Source of the DNA: Flexistipes sp.
GTDB taxonomy: Bacteria > Chrysiogenota > Deferribacteres > Deferribacterales > Flexistipitaceae
Length of the DNA: 64,000 bases
Assembly: GCF_036172515.1 (NCBI RefSeq)
Contig: NZ_JAXKVW010000012.1
Span: 1-64,000, forward strand
Direction of reading: 5' to 3'
This document shows positions 1 to 9,200 of the stretch, piece by piece. The position numbers and the translations under genes were made by a program. Each line of letters begins with the position of its first letter. Position 1 is the first letter of the stretch. The notes beneath the pieces are model-generated. The model was not told where the DNA came from, searched no databases, and saw nothing but the letters and a program-made list of their open reading frames with translations.

Positions 1-104
1 TAGCGAACAAGTTGATAAGGCAGGCATTTGGTGTATTGAAAAGTGGCAAACCGTATGATCCGGATCATGCAAATAATTTAACTTTGGTTGCAAAAAATGC
101 TTGA
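1..104 (+). CDS. IS110-family transposase, C-terminal end (partial)
   Basis: Reading from base 3, an open frame of 33 codons runs to a TGA at 102-104. Its end (QAFGVLKSGKPYDPDHA) resembles the C-terminal tail of IS110/IS116/IS902-type transposases, which often end in a 'vLkdGkpYdp' motif. The gene begins outside the window, so catalytic residues cannot be checked. The repeat-rich stretch that follows fits a mobile-element neighbourhood. The call rests on one short motif. Confidence 0.55.
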   Translation, partial: ANKLIRQAFGVLKSGKPYDPDHANNLTLVAKNA

Positions 105-105
105 C

Positions 106-420
106 TTTTAACACGGAACATTTCGACCGAAACCGAGCGCATAATAATTTATGTGCTCGGTGGAGCGGAGAAATCTTATAGTGTTATTTGACAAGAGACC
201 TCTCCGCTTCGGTCGAGGTGACAGTTTTTTGCATAGCATCCGCCATGTGCGGATAAATAGAATGTTACACATATCTCGCTCGTCGTCGGACGGGTTTACC
301 AGTCTAAACGACTGATACCATCCGCAGGGATTCTTTAGACCGAGCACTTAAAGCGTTAAGTGCTCGGGAAGAAATCTCTACCATATGAAACGATATAGTA
401 AACAAATATTCAAGTGTGCT
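106..420. repeat. composite dispersed-repeat island
   Basis: This non-coding stretch is built from modules seen elsewhere in the window. One is a 'TTTCGACCGAAAC..GAGC' / 'TGCTCGGTGGAGCGGAG' block also at 15379-15430. One is 'GACCTCTCCGCTTCGGTCGA' plus 'GGTGACAGTTTTTTGCA', also at 15493-15530 and 18824-18860. The third (331-415) is the reverse complement of 18580-18663. Positions 346-370 form a hairpin (CCGAGCACTTAA / TTAAGTGCTCGG). I see no gene here; the antisense open frame through it is an artefact of the repeat. Confidence 0.75.
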
Positions 421-531
421 TAGTCTTTGTATTTAATTGTCGAATAACACAACGCTTAACTTTGAACAATTTTGGTGTTGATTTAGTTTAAATAATTTAT
501 ATCTTTTCTAAAAAAACGAAGAGGAGAGGGT

Positions 532-765
532 ATGGTTAATAAGATTTTGAAATTGAAAAAGGAGATAACTGAGCTCAGTGACAGGGAAGAATATCTGTAC
601 GATGATGAATACGAACGTTTAAAGTGTCTGAAAGAGGAATATGATGCTGAATTCCCGAAACTTTCAGATTATGATAAAAAAGTTATAGAAGAGGAATTCA
701 GCAGGTGGTATGAAAAATATATTTATTTTGAAGCTGTGGGTAATATAAGGCTGCCGGAGGGTTAA
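532..765 (+). CDS. small charged coiled-coil-like hypothetical protein
   Basis: A 77-residue protein rich in Glu, Lys, Asp and Tyr, with no signal peptide or membrane segment. The N-terminal half (KILKLKKEITEL.., EYERLKCLKEEY) has heptad-like spacing that could form a short helical hairpin. A strong ribosome binding site (GAGGAGAGGG) sits just before the ATG, which supports a real gene. It is convergent with truA, and its stop overlaps the end of truA by 4 bases. I do not recognise the family. Confidence 0.65.
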   Translation: MVNKILKLKKEITELSDREEYLYDDEYERLKCLKEEYDAEFPKLSDYDKKVIEEEFSRWYEKYIYFEAVGNIRLPEG

Positions 766-1496
766 TAATAGACCTTTTTTAAATACAGCCCTTTTGCAGG
801 AGCAGTGGGGCCTGCTGCAGAACGGTCTTTTGCAATAAACATGTTTTTTATGATTTCCGGATTCAGTTTTTTTCTGTACACGTGTAATGCTGTGCCCACG
901 ATATTGCGTACCATATTGTGAAGAAAACCGTCGGCATTTATTTCTATTTTTAGAAAATCCCCTATTTGCCGTACATTTGTGCTGTTAATTGTCCGTACCG
1001 GGTTATCAACCATGCTTCTTTTTTTGCAGAAGGAGCTGAAATCGTGGGTTCCTTCAAATAGTTCCAGGATTTTTATCAGTTCATCGGGGTCGATATAATC
1101 ACTGATATGCCAGCAGTGATTTCTGTAAAAGGCCGAAGGTTTTGCTGTGTTTAGTATGATATATTCATAAGTTTTGCTTATTGCGGATTTTGTGGCATGG
1201 AAATCCGCCGAAGCATACTCTGTATTTTTTATTACAATGTCATCACTGATTAAACTGTTCAATCCTGCAGTTATGGAAGCTTCCGGTATAAATGCCATGG
1301 CATGATAATTAAAGACCTGATTCAGGGCATGTACTCCGGAGTCGGTTCTGCCGGAACCCGTTATTTTAATATGGGTTTTGTACATTTTTGAAATGGCTTT
1401 TTCGATTTCTCTCTGAACGGTTCTGGCATTTTTCTGAGTTTGCCAGCCTGCAAAACAAGTGCCGTCGTATTCCACAGTACATTTGATATTATACAT
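762..1496 (-). CDS. truA: tRNA pseudouridine synthase A
   Basis: This 244-residue protein matches TruA, which isomerises uridines 38-40 in the tRNA anticodon arm. The catalytic Asp lies in GSGRTDSGVHA (Asp52), and the N-terminal start (YNIKCTVEYDGTCFAGWQ) is typical. The FLHNMVRNIVGT motif of the second half is also present. The length is normal for the family. Its start overlaps the stop of the upstream ECF transporter gene by 8 bases, so the two are probably translationally coupled at the end of a leftward operon starting near lnt. Confidence 0.95.
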   Translation of the reverse strand: MYNIKCTVEYDGTCFAGWQTQKNARTVQREIEKAISKMYKTHIKITGSGRTDSGVHALNQVFNYHAMAFIPEASITAGLNSLISDDIVIKNTEYASADFHATKSAISKTYEYIILNTAKPSAFYRNHCWHISDYIDPDELIKILELFEGTHDFSSFCKKRSMVDNPVRTINSTNVRQIGDFLKIEINADGFLHNMVRNIVGTALHVYRKKLNPEIIKNMFIAKDRSAAGPTAPAKGLYLKKVYY

Positions 1497-2238
1497 AGTA
1501 AAGCCCTATGAGGAAAATCAGATATATTACTGTTAAAATTATTTCAGGGATTTTTATTCTGTCAAACTTGTAAACCTTATCCCAGTTGTCTCTGAATTTT
1601 AATGTTATGGCTATCTGCTCGGAAAAATGAATAACTCTGAAAAAAAGCGGCACAATGAAAGCCTCTATTTGGAAAATACGTTTCAAACCTTTATGAGTTT
1701 CTTCGTTTCTCAGTATTTGAGCAGTTCTTATCTTGTCAGCTTCTTCGAACAAAAGGGGGATAAACCGCAGGGCAATGATTCCGGATGCCGTTATATCCTG
1801 AGTGTTAATCTTAAAAATTTTCAGAGGCTTTATCAGCAGATTTAATATTTTAATAATGTCCAGAGGCCTTGTTGTGGCTGTAAAAACAGCCGAAAAAAGT
1901 ATCATAAGTGAAAACTTTAAAGTAACGGCAGCTGCAGCTGTATAATTAAGATCGCCCGGATTAAAACCGGTGTTGTCAAAAAATAGCTGTATAATAAAAG
2001 TAAAAATGAGCAAAAAACGAAAAGGCTTGAAGATTGAGTATATTTCTCTTGCTGAAATTTTTGAGGCGGCAAGAAATATTAAGAAAACGGCTATTAAAAC
2101 AGATATTTTTGAAAGCGATATACTGAGCCCTGTCAAAATAATAGAGGATATTATTATAAAAAATTTTGCCAAAGGGTGCATATTGTGGAAAATTGAATTT
2201 TTATATCTGTATTTACCGAAATAGTTTTTTTTTAACAT
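1489..2238 (-). CDS. EcfT/CbiQ-family transporter transmembrane protein
   Basis: A 249-residue membrane protein with five to six hydrophobic helices that fits the T component of energy-coupling-factor vitamin or metal importers. The conserved cytoplasmic region is recognisable (ALRFIPLLFEEADKIRTAQ), followed by about 30 residues and HFSEQIAITLKFRDNW. The two Ala-Arg-Gly coupling motifs usual in this family are not intact: the positions read LRN and FRD. No EcfA ATPase or S component is encoded nearby, so its partners must lie elsewhere. It sits between a DUF1786 gene and truA in a leftward operon. Confidence 0.8.
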   Translation of the reverse strand: MLKKNYFGKYRYKNSIFHNMHPLAKFFIIISSIILTGLSISLSKISVLIAVFLIFLAASKISAREIYSIFKPFRFLLIFTFIIQLFFDNTGFNPGDLNYTAAAAVTLKFSLMILFSAVFTATTRPLDIIKILNLLIKPLKIFKINTQDITASGIIALRFIPLLFEEADKIRTAQILRNEETHKGLKRIFQIEAFIVPLFFRVIHFSEQIAITLKFRDNWDKVYKFDRIKIPEIILTVIYLIFLIGLYYV

Positions 2239-2291
2239 TTTGTTTTTTAATCCAAAGAGTCGTTATTAATAGTGTAAATGCGAAACTTGTG

Positions 2292-3305
2292 TTATAATAC
2301 ATTCTGTTGCATCAGGAGCCCCACAGAACCTGTAATCATGGTATCTCCCGCCGGTGATGCAAAAGTTACGTCGTCTTTCTTATCAAAAAAGCGGTGTCTG
2401 TTTGGACCTGTGATAATAAGGGGCACATTTTCAGGAAAGCTTTTTCCTGAAAATCGGTGAGCACCATGACCGCCGTCATTAAAAATCTCTTCGTTTGTAA
2501 GTTCACCCCGGAGCATTTTATTAACAAAATAGCGGATCTTTTTTTTGTCAAGCATGCCTGTGTGATGTTCGAAAAAGCTGCTGATTTTGTATTCTTCATG
2601 AATAAGAGCTGCGAATGTATGGCCGTTACCCGCATCTATTGTTACCGCCGGTCTTGTTTCGTTTTTGTAAAGTGCTCCGAGAGCTGCCGCTATTCCCGTG
2701 TCCGTTATGGCGAAATCGGTATTGTAATGATTGGTGATTGTTTCTCTGATACTTCTGAATCTGCTGAAATTCTGAGGAATTGATGTGTTTTTATCAAAAT
2801 ACGCCTTGGACAAATCACCATCCAAAAATTCTTTGAGAAAATCAATCCGGGTAATTCTGTCAGACTGCCCCTTTATATATCCATGATCCTGTACTGCAAC
2901 GAGGACTTTGTTGAACTTCCCGTAGAAAGCCTTTTTCTGCAGTATTTCAAAAAGTTCAAAGTCTATATCAGATAATTCCAGATGAGGATTTTCGACGGCC
3001 TCAACAATAGTAAATCCCCATGACTCAACCTTTTCAAGGTCATCTTTGATTGTCTTGGCGGCGTCTTTGGAGATGAAGACATTATAACCTTTGTCTATAT
3101 GATTTCTGAGAGCTTTTGTAATCGGGCCGCCGCCCATGACAACACCGCTTATAAAAAGATCACTTTCAAAATTTTTGATTTTTTCGGAAAATAATTTTGT
3201 GGGGGCTGGATATATGAGTTTAGGGGAATTTTCCAAAAATTCCCCTTCTTTGTATATCAAAACATCCTGAGTTCCGGTCCCAATATCGATTGCGAGATAA
3301 GACAT
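2292..3305 (-). CDS. DUF1786 protein, ASKHA-like ATPase fold
   Basis: This 337-residue protein starts MSYLAIDIGTGTQDVLIY, a phosphate-1 loop of the actin/hexokinase/Hsp70 type. A second such motif (AVTIDAGNGHTFAA) and a late glycine-rich motif (DTMITGSVGLL) occur in the C-terminal half. This pattern fits the DUF1786 family, whose role is unknown and which databases have sometimes labelled as linked to pyruvate-formate-lyase activation. The ATG directly abuts the tatA stop codon, so the two are probably coupled. I infer an ATP-dependent role and cannot name the substrate. Confidence 0.75.
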   Translation of the reverse strand: MSYLAIDIGTGTQDVLIYKEGEFLENSPKLIYPAPTKLFSEKIKNFESDLFISGVVMGGGPITKALRNHIDKGYNVFISKDAAKTIKDDLEKVESWGFTIVEAVENPHLELSDIDFELFEILQKKAFYGKFNKVLVAVQDHGYIKGQSDRITRIDFLKEFLDGDLSKAYFDKNTSIPQNFSRFRSIRETITNHYNTDFAITDTGIAAALGALYKNETRPAVTIDAGNGHTFAALIHEEYKISSFFEHHTGMLDKKKIRYFVNKMLRGELTNEEIFNDGGHGAHRFSGKSFPENVPLIITGPNRHRFFDKKDDVTFASPAGDTMITGSVGLLMQQNVL

Positions 3306-3530
3306 TTATGCCTTTTTATTTTCGTCTTTCTTTTCTTCATCCTTGTTTTCTGCTTTTTCGTCTTCATCCGGAGTTATATCTATGGCATCTTCAGCATCTT
3401 TTGCAGACTTCTTGAAGTTCTTTATTGCTTTCCCCATACCTTCACCTATTTGGGGGAGTTTTCCCGCTCCGAAAATGACCATTACAATCACCAGAATAAT
3501 CAAAAGTTCCTGTGTTCCCAAACCGAACAT
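3306..3530 (-). CDS. tatA: twin-arginine translocase TatA/E subunit
   Basis: A short protein with one N-terminal membrane helix ([19 protein letters not shown]), then the [20 protein letters not shown] hinge and amphipathic helix, then an acidic Lys/Glu-rich tail. This is the standard TatA/E layout. I chose the ATG at 3530 because GGAGGAAATT just upstream is an ideal ribosome binding site. A longer frame would use a TTG that lies inside that site. No tatB or tatC is nearby. Likely Tat clients in the window include the solute-binding protein next to cooS and possibly the hydrogenase small subunit. Confidence 0.92.
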   Translation of the reverse strand: MFGLGTQELLIILVIVMVIFGAGKLPQIGEGMGKAIKNFKKSAKDAEDAIDITPDEDEKAENKDEEKKDENKKA

Positions 3531-3611
3531 AATTTCCTCCAATTTTGCTTTCTATAATGTCATTAATACATCCAACTTCTGATAAAATCAATATTAAACG
3601 TTTGTTCTGCA

Positions 3612-5123
3612 CTATTTTCTGGAATAGTTCGTTATCCATCTGAATGCATAAAAAATTATAAAAATAAGAAGCCATGAATAGCCCAATTTTGCAAATAAAG
3701 TTGGACTGTCTTCGGAGGGAACACTGCAGGAGACAGCCGTCTTTTCATCGATCTGAGTTTTTGCTTTTACATTTCCGCCGGGAGTAATACAGCCTGAAAT
3801 TCCCGACTGGGCAGCTCTTACAACGGGGATACCGTACTCTATACTTCTTATTACATCTATAGCAAGATGCTGGTATCTGCCGAATGACTTGCCGAACCAA
3901 CTGTCGTTGGTAAGCAATATCAGGATATCTGCATCGTTCCGTTTGACTCTATTGACCAGATTGGTGAAAGCTCCTTCATAGCATAATAAAGGGGACATTT
4001 TGGTTTTTTTGTACATAAAAATGGAAATGGAATCTCCACTGGTAAAATCTTCGGCATCTCCGAAAAAGTAGTAGTTTATAGGCTTGAATATGGTTTTGAA
4101 TGGAAAATATTCTCCGAAAGGTACAAGGTGAATTTTATCGTAAATTTTTGTATTATTATCATTTATATAATACACACTGTTGAATAATTTTATTTCTTGG
4201 TTTCCATTTCTGTTTAAACGGATACTTCCGAAAATAATAGGCTTTTGTTTGGAAAACTTCTGTAATTTGCTGTACAAATCCTTTTCATTTGCAGTGAAAG
4301 CTGGGAATACGGATTCAGGCAGAACAATTATATCACTTTCTGTATCCATGTTTTTTTTAAGCATGCCGAGGACATTGTCTGTAATCTCTTCTTTTTTTGT
4401 CGGTATCCATTTATTTTCCTGTTTGTACGAGGGCTGGATGATTCTAAATGATATTTTATCCTCAGCGGGGACGGATGTCGATTTTAAAATATATCCGCTG
4501 CCAAAACTTATTAATACAAGGGCAATAAAGGCACCCAGATATTTCACTTTTTTCGAATGTATGAATTGAAATATTAACAGATTGGAAAGAATTAACAGAA
4601 AACTTAAACCCTGCTCACCTATTAGTGATGCATTGAGCTTGAAAAACGGAATGTTGTAAGCGAAGCTGCCGAAATTCAGCCATGGAAAACCGGTGAACAA
4701 CCTGCCCCGGACAATTTCCAGTATTACAAAAAGGAGACTGAGTAAAACTAACCCGTAGCCGCTGCGGAAAAAGTATAGAAAAACCGCCCAGTAAACAGCC
4801 AAATAAACGATAAAAAAAATAAGCACTGCGTAGCCTATGAAAAGGGGGGCGTTGCCGAAGTGGCTTACGGCTATGGTTATCCAGTTGAGACTTATCAGAT
4901 AATAGACAAGGCAAAAGATTATAATTGAGGTAACCAGTTCTCTGTTATCGGATTTTCTTGTAATTATCATGAGGGGAACAAGTGCGAAAAAGGACAGGTA
5001 ACCTGAAAATACGCCGGGGGATGCTAATACAAGCAATACAGCACTTAAAATCGGGAACAGTATATGTTTAAAATCTATATTTTTCATAGGAAGTGGTATA
5101 ATCATTTTTTTTATAATAATCAA
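3612..5123 (-). CDS. lnt: apolipoprotein N-acyltransferase
   Basis: This roughly 500-residue protein has an N-terminal set of membrane helices followed by a nitrilase-type domain. Lnt transfers the third acyl chain to the N-terminal cysteine of outer-membrane lipoproteins. The catalytic triad is visible as Glu in IIVLPESVFPAF, Lys in KIHLVPFGEYFPF and Cys in SPLLCYEGAF. A final helix anchors the C terminus. The start is uncertain: 5123 is a TTG, with ATGs at 5105 and 5087, and none has a strong ribosome binding site. Several lipoproteins in this window would be substrates. Confidence 0.93.
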   Translation of the reverse strand: MIIIKKMIIPLPMKNIDFKHILFPILSAVLLVLASPGVFSGYLSFFALVPLMIITRKSDNRELVTSIIIFCLVYYLISLNWITIAVSHFGNAPLFIGYAVLIFFIVYLAVYWAVFLYFFRSGYGLVLLSLLFVILEIVRGRLFTGFPWLNFGSFAYNIPFFKLNASLIGEQGLSFLLILSNLLIFQFIHSKKVKYLGAFIALVLISFGSGYILKSTSVPAEDKISFRIIQPSYKQENKWIPTKKEEITDNVLGMLKKNMDTESDIIVLPESVFPAFTANEKDLYSKLQKFSKQKPIIFGSIRLNRNGNQEIKLFNSVYYINDNNTKIYDKIHLVPFGEYFPFKTIFKPINYYFFGDAEDFTSGDSISIFMYKKTKMSPLLCYEGAFTNLVNRVKRNDADILILLTNDSWFGKSFGRYQHLAIDVIRSIEYGIPVVRAAQSGISGCITPGGNVKAKTQIDEKTAVSCSVPSEDSPTLFAKLGYSWLLIFIIFYAFRWITNYSRK

Positions 5124-5186
5124 CGAAACTTTTGAACAATTGGGATATTGTCACCCTGTAGTATTTGGGACAAAGCGAAGATAAAC

Positions 5187-5345
5187 TGAATGTTAGTCAC
5201 ATATTTACCAGTTTGAAATACTGGTGCCAACCGAAGGTAATCACTTGGTTCAGGGTCTTATAGTTTTCGGATGGGAACTAACTACCTCAACTACTTCAAC
5301 TACCTCAAATACCTTAAATACTTCTACTTCCCTCCACCTATCTTT
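5187..5345. repeat. hairpin-module copy plus low-complexity tract
   Basis: Positions 5187-5230 hold a degenerate copy of the dispersed 'GAATGTTA..CATATTTACCAGT..ACTGGTGCTAGCC' module. Positions 5277-5338 are a near-periodic pyrimidine-rich run (AACTACCTCAACTACTTCAA and variants). Its reverse complement resembles the GTGAAGTAGGG-like tracts at 29672, 36290 and 38700. The tract runs into the 3' end of the flavoprotein gene. I see no gene in it. Confidence 0.55.
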
Positions 5346-5905
5346 TTCATAATCCATGCGATATTTTCGCCGAGAGCTTCCATCGTCCGCATACCTTCCT
5401 CATCATTTTCCACCTCGCCGATATTGCGGCCGAAGGCGAAATTCCAGTATACAGAACCGGGGACTATCATTTCATTGATGAGGAAAAAGTGATTAAATGT
5501 GTCAAAAACCCTGTTTGCTCCGCCTCTTCTCACTGCACTGATACCGGCTCCCACTTTGCGTTTCAGAAAGTTGCCGTTTGCCTTGTTTACATATCCAAGG
5601 CGGTCAATAATTGCTTTCATTTCAGCGGTCACGTCAGCAAAGTACGTGGGCGAGCCGAAAATTATACCGTCTGCATCAGCGGTTTTCTGTACGATTTCAT
5701 TAAGGCAGTCATTTTTAAAAACGCACTGCATATTTTTCTTTTCAAAACATGTTCTGCAGGCGGTACAGCCGCGAAGTGTCTCTCCGGCCAGCTGATACAT
5801 TTCCGTTTCTATATTATTATCATTCAGCACTGAAAATATTTTATTTATGAGCAGTGCGGTATTTCCGTCTTTTCTGGGGCTGGCATTTAATGCAAAAACT
5901 TTCAT
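5324..5905 (-). CDS. iron-sulfur flavoprotein / NAD(P)H-dependent FMN reductase family
   Basis: A 193-residue flavodoxin-like protein beginning MKVFALNASPRKDGNT, the usual FMN phosphate loop, with GSPTYFADVTAEMKA as the second flavin-contact region. Cysteines at 47, 50, 53 and 61 form CX2CX2CX7C, which fits the compact CX2CX2CX4-7C [4Fe-4S] motif of archaeal iron-sulfur flavoproteins. A further Cys is at 67. It probably passes electrons between ferredoxin-like donors and small acceptors. A GAGGTG ribosome binding site precedes the ATG. It stands alone, upstream of lnt on the same strand. Confidence 0.82.
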   Translation of the reverse strand: MKVFALNASPRKDGNTALLINKIFSVLNDNNIETEMYQLAGETLRGCTACRTCFEKKNMQCVFKNDCLNEIVQKTADADGIIFGSPTYFADVTAEMKAIIDRLGYVNKANGNFLKRKVGAGISAVRRGGANRVFDTFNHFFLINEMIVPGSVYWNFAFGRNIGEVENDEEGMRTMEALGENIAWIMKKIGGGK

Positions 5906-6299
5906 ATTTCACCTCTTCTTTAAAGTTTTTTTATTTTTCATATATCTCACATATAAAACTGCCGGTCAACTGTTACAACCATTTGTTAAACATATTATTA
6001 CAGATGCAGTGTTAATATATAGTTTAGAAAATTTTCCCAGATTTTCACCGATTTACTTGCTTTACATTTAGCCGTGAATTATAATAATATAGAAAGTATA
6101 AATTTTATTATAAATGCTGTGAAACAGTTTACAAATACTGAAATTATAAAAAGCAATCTTTATTTACAATTACGATCATCACGATCTGGTAACAGGGGGT
6201 GATAAAAAAGAATTGATTATAAAAACATTACCAACATGACATAAATTTTGATTTGAATTTAATTGCTTGATCGGCTTTTGAATAAATACACAATGGCTT
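5906..6299. other. AT-rich intergenic region, no gene seen
   Basis: Nearly 400 bases separate the leftward flavoprotein gene from the rightward sensor kinase, so promoters for both should lie here. The sequence is very AT-rich and contains several TATAAT-like words, but no spaced pair that I would defend. No repeat module, RNA gene or ribosome-bound frame stands out. Confidence 0.4.
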
Positions 6300-9200
6300 A
6301 TGCCGGGGCAAAATAATATGAATAAGCAGAAATTATCTGCAGTATGCCTTTTTATTTTGTTTCTTTTTATTTTATTTCAACCTTCTAGTTCTATCGCTCA
6401 TGCGTCAGAAAAAAAAGTCCGCATAGGAGTTCTGGCAAAGCGCGGTGAGGCAATAGTTCATGACAGGTGGGATGCAACCGCCGAATATCTGGACAAGGAG
6501 GTAAAAAGCTATAATTTTATAATAGTTCCTCTTGGCTTTGATGAAGTCTTTGAAGCTGCGGAAAATGGCAGTGTGGATTTTTTTGTTACAAATTCAGCCT
6601 ATTATGTTGCTCTGGAATATGATTTTGGAGCCAAACGGATTGCCACTCTTACCAACGAATATAAGGGTAAAAAAACAAATCTTTTTGGTGGAGTCGTTTT
6701 TACTAAGAAAGACAAAAATGATATTAACTCATTTAATGATTTAAAGGGAAAATCGTTTATGGCAGTTGACCCGTTTTCTTTCGGCGGCTGGCTGATGGCG
6801 AAAAGGGAATTTTTATCGTCAAAAATTAATCCAGAGGAAGATTTTTCAAAGCTACTTTTCGGTGAAACTCATGATGCCGTTGTTTTGGCGGTTGAGAACG
6901 GTGGCGTTGATGCCGGAACAGTTCGAACGGGGACACTGGAGCGTATGGAATCCGAAGGCGTAATAAACATACATAATTTTAAAATTATAAATAAACAAAA
7001 ATATGAAAACTTCCCTTTTGTATCTTCCACCCGTCTTTATCCTGAATGGCCGATATCAAAGGCTGCTCATACGGATACAGCTTTGGCTGAGAAAGTGGCA
7101 GTAGTGCTTCTGAATATGCAGCCGGATTCCGAAGCTGCAAAAGATGCTCATCTTGCAGGCTGGACAATACCTGATAACTATCAAAGTGTGGAAGATTGTC
7201 TGAAAGCCGTTAAGGCAAGGCCTTTTGAAAACTGGGGAGAGATTACTCTAAAAGACATATTAAGGCAATATGGCGTCTGGTTCTTTGTGGTTGTGACACT
7301 ACCTGTTTTTGTTTTTTTATTGTTGGCTATCCGACAGAGGGATCTTCTTAAAATAAAAAATGCAGAGATCAGTAAAAGTGAAGAAAATATGCGTACCACC
7401 CTCAATTCCATTGGAGATGCCGTTATATCAACAGATTCTCAAGGCAGAATCGAAAGGATGAATCCTGTAGCTGAGAAACTTACTGGCTGGGATATTGCGG
7501 ATGCTGTCAAAAAACCTCTCTATGAAATTTTTGAGATTAGAAATGCTCAAACCGGTAAAAAAATTAAGAATCCTATGGAAAAGGTTATTAATACAGGTAG
7601 GGTTATTGGACTTGCCAATCATACCCTTCTCGTTTCAAAAGATGGGAATGAATATCAGATAGCCGATTCCGCAGCGCCCATAAAAAATAAAGATGGTGAA
7701 ATTACAGGGGTTGTAATGGTCTTCCGGGATGTTACGGAAGAATATAATATGCGGGAGGCTTTAAAAGAGAGCAGTGAAAAATACAAAACGCTTTATGATA
7801 ATGCTCCCCTTTCGTATCAGTCACTTGATGAAAAAGGATATATAATTGATGTAAATCCGGCCTGGCTCAGAACATTGGGTTACAGTAAGGATGAGGTGGT
7901 GGGCGTCTGGATAGGGGATTTTCTGCATCCGGATTTTAGAAAAAATTTTGTGAGAAAATTTGAAATTTTTAAAAAACGCGGCTATGCACATGATGTTCAT
8001 CTGAAAATCCGCCACAAGGACGGTCATTATATTGATATGCTGCAGGAGGGGAGTATAGGATATTATGAAGACGGCAGTTTCAAGCAGACCTATTGTGTTT
8101 TGAAAGATATAACCGACCGATTAAAAGCTGAAGAAGCGTTGAAAAAATCCAACAGAGCACTGAAGACCCTGAGTGCCTGTAATGAGACGATGGTGTGGGC
8201 TAAAAGTGAAAAAGAGCTGCTGAATGATATCTGCAGAATTATTGTTGAGGAAGGTGATTACAAACTGGCATGGGTTGGAATGGTTCTGCATGATGAGGGT
8301 AAAACAGTTAAGCCTGTGGCGCATTATGGCTTTAAAGACGATTATCTTGAAAATGTTGAAATCAGCTGGGGTGACAATCCAAAAGGGCGGGGGCCTACCG
8401 GTAAATACATACGTGAAGGTGTACCTGAGATATGCAGGGATATACTCACAGACCCGGAGTATAAAGTTTGGCGGGATGAGGCTCTGAAAAGAGGTTATAA
8501 ATCTTCCATTGCTCTCCCTTTAAAAGAGGCCGGTGAGGTGTTCGGAGCTTTAAATATTTATGCAAAAGATCCGAATGCCTTCGGCAGAGATGAATTGAGG
8601 CTTCTTGAAAATCTTGCCGCGGATTTGTCTTATGGAATCCGGATTTTCAAAATAAGAGATGAGAGAAAAAAAGCACGCAATGAGCTGTTTAAGATGCAGA
8701 AACTTGAAAGTGTCGGGACCTTGGCTGCAGGGATAGCTCATGACTTTAATAATTTACTGACAGCGTTATTCGGCAATATTGCACTGGCTAAAATGAAGCT
8801 GAAAGCAGGTCATCCGGCTTATGATGCCTTAAGTTCTGCAGAAAAAGCAATGGAGAGGGCAACAAGTCTTACAAATCAGCTGCTTACATTTTCAAAAGGC
8901 GGGGAGCCCATAAAGGAGAAAGCTGATATAGGCAAAATTGTCAAAAAAACTGTGGAATTTGACTTGTCAGGCAGTAATGTGAAAGCTGTTTTTGAACAGG
9001 ATGATAACTTATGGACTGTTTTGGTGGATAAGGGGCAGATACAGCAGGTAATTTCCAACCTTGTGATTAATGCAAAACAGGCTATGCCGGAAGGCGGTCA
9101 CTTTTATGTCACAATGGAGAATATTGACACCGAAAAGTCTGAAATCCCTGCAGTCAAAAAAGGAAAGTATGTAAAATTAAGTTTCAAAGATGAGGGAGCA

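Noticed and set aside
108-347. Minus-strand open frame of 79 codons near the window start
   Set aside because: It spans the composite repeat island and has no ribosome binding site or family resemblance.
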